A stretch of 19,204 nucleotides of DNA, from positions 1 to 19,204 of the forward strand of contig JBAUMC010000017.1 in the NCBI GenBank assembly GCA_049578505.1, read 5' to 3'. This DNA is from JAGVPT01 sp049578505. Its GTDB lineage: Bacteria; Bacteroidota; Ignavibacteria; UBA10030; UBA8401. The position numbers were made by a program, and so were the translations under genes. This document shows, one piece after another, positions 15,295 through 19,204 of this stretch (position 1 is the stretch's first letter; every line of letters begins with the position of its first letter). The notes below the pieces were generated by a model. It ran no database searches and was not told the origin of the DNA. It saw nothing but the letters and a program-made list of their open reading frames with translations.

Positions 15295-15909
15295 TTATCC
15301 GATTGAAAACAGCCGGCTCATAACCTCGAAAAATTTTTTCTGTCCGAGAATCTCATGAATACTTTTCACCGGTTCGCCGCCGTCATATAACGTGGAACCT
15401 ACAGCAGGCTGCATTTTCTTAAACGAGGTGTAAAATTTATCCTTTATTAGAGCCATCTCTTTATGGATCATGGGGGTAAACTCATCAGCGTTTAGCAAAT
15501 CGGTGCCCGATTTTTCGTTGTCAGAGGTCCGGAGAATCCAGCCGGAATCGTACGGGTCATCGAGGAGGAGGTATGGATGCTCGAGAAGATTTGTGTTTGA
15601 CTCTGTTCCGATTCCCGATACAGCTGACCTAACTGTAATTGTTCCTTCCCTTAGCACGAGCCACGCACACGGTGAATTGTATTCAATCCGAGAAGGGATC
15701 TGCGGCAGTACAACACTGACAACCGGTCGTAGAAAGTATGATCCGACATGGTCGATGCCGATTGTGGCAGTGCAGGCCGAGTCATTCTTAATCCACACGT
15801 GACCTTTGCTGTACAGACGGTCACTTGGCAGGGGCGTGGCGAGAAGAGGTTGAAAAAAATCCTCCAGGCTTCGCTCAAAATATTTTTGTAAGGTATCAGA
15901 ATGTTCCAT
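15295..15909 (-). CDS. H-protein-like (degenerate lipoyl domain) protein, soluble
   Basis: A 204-residue protein whose middle (about 32-128) aligns with glycine-cleavage H protein: RLYSKGHVWI, then TATIGIDHVG (47-56), VVLPQIPSRI and the late block DDPYDSGWIL (117-126), which matches the DPYGEGWL block of GcvH. The lipoyl-lysine segment is gone: the stretch REGTITVRSAVSG has no lysine. It therefore cannot be lipoylated and is not a working GcvH; a typical GcvH is also only about 130 residues. The C-terminal extension contains YDGG (175-178) and matches the tails of two other H-like proteins at 18057 and 18707. No signal peptide or membrane segment. Last gene of the redox cluster, separated from the NrfD gene by a 158-base gap. 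Function unknown; possibly a structural or docking subunit. Confidence 0.75.
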   Translation of the reverse strand: MEHSDTLQKYFERSLEDFFQPLLATPLPSDRLYSKGHVWIKNDSACTATIGIDHVGSYFLRPVVSVVLPQIPSRIEYNSPCAWLVLREGTITVRSAVSGIGTESNTNLLEHPYLLLDDPYDSGWILRTSDNEKSGTDLLNADEFTPMIHKEMALIKDKFYTSFKKMQPAVGSTLYDGGEPVKSIHEILGQKKFFEVMSRLFSIG

Positions 15910-15963
15910 GGAGACGTCCGTGGCAGAATTATGAAGTTCTTTTTTTGAAGTCTGTCTGGTGAA

Positions 15964-15979
15964 CGAAGCATTTGCTTCG
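15964..15979. other. Perfect hairpin in the gap after the NrfD-like gene
   Basis: CGAAGCATTTGCTTCG is a 7-bp perfect inverted repeat with a 2-base loop, in the gap between the NrfD-like gene and the H-like gene at 15295. No T-run follows on the minus strand, so it is a weak terminator or an mRNA-stability or processing hairpin rather than a clear stop. Confidence 0.45.
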
Positions 15980-16067
15980 CATCCCTCTGTTCGACAGCCA
16001 CTTCTCGCTCACAAATTGGACCAGAATACAGTTCGAATTTTCAATTGTTCCATAGTTGACAAACTTT

Positions 16068-17252
16068 TCAGTGTTGCTTAGATTCGAATTCCAGTTCTTT
16101 CAGCCATTCCTGATCCGCCGGTTGAGACGGTACATGGTTGCTGTGGAGTTCAAAGATCGGAAAATTTTTTGCCACGTAATAGAACGCGACAAACCCTGCA
16201 GTGCTCAGAGCTACGGTAATGGAAACTTCCTGCCACGAGGGGAAATACGTTCGTTGGGGCCAATGTTCCATGCTTGTAACCGCAGTGTTCATCCTGTTTG
16301 CAACAAAACCCAAAATGACGAGGACTGAGGTATAAAAAAGCCCATTATGACTTGTTCTAATCTTCCTGAAGAGGAGGAGAGAAAATGGAATGACGACTCC
16401 CACCAGGATCTCAACGAGGAACAATGCGCTTTGGTAGGTAGGCTGGAACACATACTGGAGCGCATCTCGGCTCATCAAGTCTTGAACTCGGACCGTAAAG
16501 AAAAGGGCGAGAACAACAGTCAGCACTCTTGCGAGCTCTGAAAAGAGAGGCAGCTCAATTTCTCGACCAAATGCGCGGGCTGACAAAAAGGACGAAAATA
16601 TTACCATCGAAATGCCCGCCGCTATACAGGATATAAAGAAGAGGAATGGAACGATGTCGGAGAACCAGAGAGGGTTCATACGTCCAGGTACGACCAGATA
16701 CAATGAACCGAAGGATGATTGGTGCAAAGTAGATAGAATAACACCAGCAACGACGACGGGCAATGAAATTGTGCGTAACACTTTGATTGGCGCATGCAGA
16801 TGAAATTTTTCAAGAACGACCGGCGCAAATTCTAATGTCAGCACGGTAGTGTAGAGTATGATGCACCAAGTAATTTCGAACATCACCGAGTGCGGATTCC
16901 ACATGACGAGCGGATGCCAAAAGTTTTGGGGACGGCCGAGGTCCACGACAAGCACCATAACGACCAGCATGTAGCCGATATAAGCGGTTAATATAGCCGG
17001 CCGCACGATGGGTTCGAATCGTTCGGCATTCAGGATATGAACGGTCGCGGCGATGGTGAACCCCGCTGCTGCCAGACCGACTCCGATAAAATCGAATCCA
17101 ATCCAGAATCCCCAGGGGAATTGATCACTCAGGTGCGTTGTCGCACCAAGTCCCATTGTAAATCGTTGAAATGCTGCAACTGCTCCTACGGTTATTAAGA
17201 CCGTGGCGGTGATTTTCCAAAAAGTCGGTTTATACGATTGTAAGATACTCAT
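16068..17252 (-). CDS. NrfD/HybB-type quinone-interacting membrane protein
   Basis: A 394-residue integral membrane protein of the NrfD/PsrC/HybB family, with eight to ten hydrophobic segments. The family hallmarks are GLGATTHLSDQFPWGFWIGF (34-53) and VVDLGRPQNFW (102-112); the first closely resembles HybB of E. coli hydrogenase 2. These subunits exchange electrons and protons with menaquinone and carry no haem. It starts 13 bases after the iron-sulfur gene, so the two form a pair as in hydrogenase, formate dehydrogenase and polysulfide-reductase complexes. HybB-like is more likely than PsrC-like because of the partner's C-terminal anchor. The redox partner cannot be read from this gene. A purine-rich run lies before the ATG. 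Confidence 0.9.
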   Translation of the reverse strand: MSILQSYKPTFWKITATVLITVGAVAAFQRFTMGLGATTHLSDQFPWGFWIGFDFIGVGLAAAGFTIAATVHILNAERFEPIVRPAILTAYIGYMLVVMVLVVDLGRPQNFWHPLVMWNPHSVMFEITWCIILYTTVLTLEFAPVVLEKFHLHAPIKVLRTISLPVVVAGVILSTLHQSSFGSLYLVVPGRMNPLWFSDIVPFLFFISCIAAGISMVIFSSFLSARAFGREIELPLFSELARVLTVVLALFFTVRVQDLMSRDALQYVFQPTYQSALFLVEILVGVVIPFSLLLFRKIRTSHNGLFYTSVLVILGFVANRMNTAVTSMEHWPQRTYFPSWQEVSITVALSTAGFVAFYYVAKNFPIFELHSNHVPSQPADQEWLKELEFESKQH

Positions 17253-17265
17253 ATTTTTTTCTTTC

Positions 17266-18039
17266 TCAGTTTCGCAAAGACTTCAGTTTTTTTTCTCTTT
17301 CTTCAGCTTCGAATCTCGCCACCTCCGAACGGCGGGCGGTTATCCAATGGATACCGAATAAAACAACTCCTGCCGCAACCGAATACTTTGGAACTTGCGA
17401 AAGGACTTTCCATGAAAGCTGGGGAATAGGATTGTTCGGAAGGTCCATCGGGAGTCCGAGTTTCTCGAACGCGATGTTGGAGATATAGAGTACTGATGTT
17501 CCGCCAGCTTCCGTCAACCCATAAATATGGTTTATATATGTCGTCGGATTTTCGTCAATACGTTTACGGGCTTCCCTGATCATATCGTCACGGTCGCCGA
17601 ATACAGTGGCATCGAACATACACGCTTCGGAACAGGCAGTCTTTCCGCCTGCCGCGACCCGTTCATAACACATTTTACATTTTTGCACTCTTGGTGAAAG
17701 GCTGCTCCATTCATAGCGGGGGACCTCAAATGGACACGCCTGCATACAATAGCGGCAGCCGATACACTTTGACTCATCGTAAATGACGGCGCCGGTTTCT
17801 GTTTTTTTAAAAGCGCCCACGAGACAGACAGAAACACATGTCGGTTCATTGCAATGCATGCATAACCGCCGGACGAAGTTCTGATCATCGTTGAGACTCT
17901 GAACAACGGTGTAGTGTGTTGCGGAAAGTTCGGTCGCTTCTTCTTGAGGAAGGTTATTCGCATCTGCACAGGCCCGTGCGCATTCACGGCAGCCAACACA
18001 CTTTGAAACATCGATCAATAATGCTTTATTCTTTATCAT
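17266..18039 (-). CDS. HybA/FdnH-like four-cluster ferredoxin subunit with C-terminal anchor
   Basis: A 257-residue electron-transfer subunit with 16 cysteines arranged for four [4Fe-4S] clusters: C14/17/20/24, C60/63/68/72, C92/95/98/102 and C121/124/136/140. The block HIYGLTEAGGTSVLYISN (171-188) is typical of HybA and FdnH. A single membrane segment (about 218-236) follows, then a charged tail. There is no Tat signal. FdnH-type subunits reach the periplasm by hitch-hiking on a Tat-exported catalytic partner, so an exported partner is expected outside the window; a cytoplasm-facing complex is the alternative. The ATG at 18039 was chosen because GGAG sits 6 bases upstream; a GTG at 18051 is also open. 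It connects the catalytic subunit to the NrfD-like protein. Confidence 0.9.
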   Translation of the reverse strand: MIKNKALLIDVSKCVGCRECARACADANNLPQEEATELSATHYTVVQSLNDDQNFVRRLCMHCNEPTCVSVCLVGAFKKTETGAVIYDESKCIGCRYCMQACPFEVPRYEWSSLSPRVQKCKMCYERVAAGGKTACSEACMFDATVFGDRDDMIREARKRIDENPTTYINHIYGLTEAGGTSVLYISNIAFEKLGLPMDLPNNPIPQLSWKVLSQVPKYSVAAGVVLFGIHWITARRSEVARFEAEEREKKLKSLRN

Positions 18040-18056
18040 CGTCATCTCCACGGGCC

Positions 18057-18710
18057 TTATTTAACAAAAAGAAATTGCTTCTCGAAATCCTCGCATTGCT
18101 CGGCGTTAAGGTTGTCGAGCAATCCTTCGACTGGTGCGCCACCGTCCTGAAGCAGCACTGGAGCCTGTAACCCGACACGAGTGGTATCCACAATGAAATC
18201 CCGCAGCCGCCCGAGTTCTTGCTGTATCCATGCGCGGCTTCGCTCACCGAGTAAAAGCTGAGTCAATTCCGATGTCCGATGCGGCTTTATTGTATATGCC
18301 CACCCGTTGCTAAAGAGTTCGTCTTTCAACATTTGAGGGTGCTTTTCCAGCTCTTCGTTGAGTGTGATTATTTCTCCGTCTATAGGAGAATGAACGGTGA
18401 GCGTTTTCGACCCTTCTTTCAGCTGGATAAGGGGATCACCCTTTTTTACCGGCGACCCCGGGGATTTCAAAAAAGCAATATCCGGAGTTCTCATCATACG
18501 AAGAACAAAATCATCGGCGCCGATACGAACATTGCCCGACGGGAAAAGACTTAACCATGTATGCGATGGGGCAAAAAAGATCCCTGATGGCACCCGGATG
18601 GGAAGGAGTTCTGCGGGGTGGACGGCCGGGACATATTTGTTCTTACGTTGGACGGCAAAATCGATGCCTAGGAACATGATTATCATTGTCAAAAATAACA
18701 GGACTGTCAT
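18057..18710 (-). CDS. Membrane-anchored H-protein-like (degenerate lipoyl domain) protein
   Basis: A 217-residue protein with an N-terminal hydrophobic segment (about 2-20) followed by RKNK, either a membrane anchor or an uncleaved signal. Then comes an H-protein fold: PSHTWLSL (48-55), VRIGADDF (61-68) and PIDGEIITLN (109-118), ending with FSNGWAYTI (133-141). K102 in EGSKTLTVHSP is one residue closer to the conserved Pro than the lipoyl lysine of GcvH, so ungapped alignment puts Ser at the modification site. Lipoylation is doubtful but not excluded. The C-terminal tail has RSRAW (158-162) and QDGG (188-191), shared with the next gene. The start overlaps the upstream stop as ATGA, so the two are coupled. 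It ends 17 bases before the iron-sulfur subunit, so it belongs to the same complex operon. Confidence 0.78.
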   Translation of the reverse strand: MTVLLFLTMIIMFLGIDFAVQRKNKYVPAVHPAELLPIRVPSGIFFAPSHTWLSLFPSGNVRIGADDFVLRMMRTPDIAFLKSPGSPVKKGDPLIQLKEGSKTLTVHSPIDGEIITLNEELEKHPQMLKDELFSNGWAYTIKPHRTSELTQLLLGERSRAWIQQELGRLRDFIVDTTRVGLQAPVLLQDGGAPVEGLLDNLNAEQCEDFEKQFLFVK

Positions 18711-19204
18711 AGTAAGAATCCTTTTTCAGTATTGTTGTAGTGTGTGTCGTTTAAATCTTTTGGAAAAAACTCGTCGACGAGTAAATGCCACTCTTGATCA
18801 TTGACCAGATCGCTAACGTTATCGACGATGTCACCGCCGTCTTGCATGACCGCTCCGATGTGAGGAGAGAGCCAGTGCACCAAATGCGCCCGCACTGCCT
18901 CCTGCCATCGATCTGCAACGACGCCCTTAAAAAGATTGTGCAACTCGACTGCTAAGTCTTGCGGGGCGATCCTGGCGATCCACCCTTTTTCCAGCGGAGA
19001 ATCGTTAACGATCCAGGGGGAGTCCTTGACGCGTGTGTTGACTTGAACTATTGTGCCCGATACCGGGGCTGCAGTCGAAAGAGACTTATTTCCGTGCGTC
19101 ATCGTGACCATCGTTTCACCTTGCCGGACTACCGACCCCACCTTGGGTAACTCAATCTTGGCGAGCTTCCCGATGGATCGCTGTGCAAAATCATCAACGC
19201 CGAC
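18707..19204 (-). CDS. H-protein-like (degenerate lipoyl domain) protein, 5' end missing
   Basis: The frame is open to the right edge, so the start lies outside; 165 residues are visible. At the edge it reads VGVDDFAQRSIGKL then IELPKVGSVV, the standard H-protein strand order, and later PVSGTIVQVN and LEKGWIARI. The lysine (HGNKSLSTAAP) is again one residue nearer the Pro than in GcvH, with Asn in the lipoyl position. The C-terminal extension has RWQEAV and VMQDGG (119-124), then a helical tail ending in DEFFPKDL. It is the first visible gene of the redox cluster and overlaps the next gene by four bases (ATGA). A GTG at 19141 is not a real start, because H-domain sequence lies upstream of it. 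Confidence 0.78.
   Translation of the reverse strand, partial: VGVDDFAQRSIGKLAKIELPKVGSVVRQGETMVTMTHGNKSLSTAAPVSGTIVQVNTRVKDSPWIVNDSPLEKGWIARIAPQDLAVELHNLFKGVVADRWQEAVRAHLVHWLSPHIGAVMQDGGDIVDNVSDLVNDQEWHLLVDEFFPKDLNDTHYNNTEKGFLL

Noticed and set aside
15295..19204. Calling the three H-like proteins glycine cleavage system H protein
   Set aside because: No lysine at the lipoyl site, extra C-terminal domains, one membrane anchor, and no gcvT or gcvP nearby.
1..19204. tRNA, rRNA, CRISPR arrays, insertion sequences or att sites
   Set aside because: None recognised by eye: no array-like repeats, no transposase or integrase, no cloverleaf-like sequence in the short gaps.

Overview
The window is a bacterial chromosome segment of moderate GC, densely coded and cleanly split in two. 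Everything from about position 66 to 9690 reads on the + strand. Everything from 9728 to the right edge reads on the - strand. The promoter upstream of the ATP-grasp cassette combines a TTGACA box with TATATTTG, which fits the Bacteroidota-type -7 element TAnnTTTG. Together with a bacterial archaemetzincin, a cytochrome-c-type sensor kinase and a NrfD/HybB respiratory module, this suggests the FCB group, possibly an Ignavibacteria-like anaerobe or facultative anaerobe. That placement is an inference and cannot be proven from this sequence alone.

The left half holds two housekeeping genes, recG (66-2252) and dnaG (7349-9232). Between them lies a five-part block. It has two divergent D-Ala-D-Ala-ligase-like ATP-grasp proteins, a small GNAT acetyltransferase and a lysine-2,3-aminomutase-type radical SAM enzyme, closed by a strong intrinsic terminator (6446-6478), and then a separate HEAGH membrane protein. 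The aminomutase keeps the residues that read lysine. The four-gene cassette therefore looks like a small pathway that makes beta-lysine (or a relative), ligates it to something and acetylates it. After dnaG comes a membrane-protein gene broken by a one-base frameshift in a G tract (9260-9690).

On the - strand, a HIT-family hydrolase and NADP-isocitrate dehydrogenase form a two-gene operon (11419 to 9728) with a recognisable promoter. Next to it is a second operon: a periplasmic haem-c-motif sensor histidine kinase, a sigma54-dependent NtrC-type regulator and an archaemetzincin protease (15126 to 11592), with tight or overlapping junctions. In front of the kinase gene there is a candidate sigma54 promoter, and two 13-bp direct repeats sit about 100-135 bp upstream, the usual place for activator sites. 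This suggests autoregulation.

The right end (15295 to beyond 19204) is a membrane redox cluster: a four-[4Fe-4S] HybA/FdnH-like protein, a NrfD/HybB-like quinone-interacting membrane protein, and three related proteins built on a glycine-cleavage H-protein (lipoyl-type) domain. None of the three has a lysine at the normal lipoyl position, and all share a C-terminal extension with a DGG motif that H proteins lack. The catalytic subunit of this complex is not in the window and probably lies to the right. The degenerate H-protein trio with the redox complex, and the aminomutase/ATP-grasp/GNAT cassette, are the two most interesting systems here.
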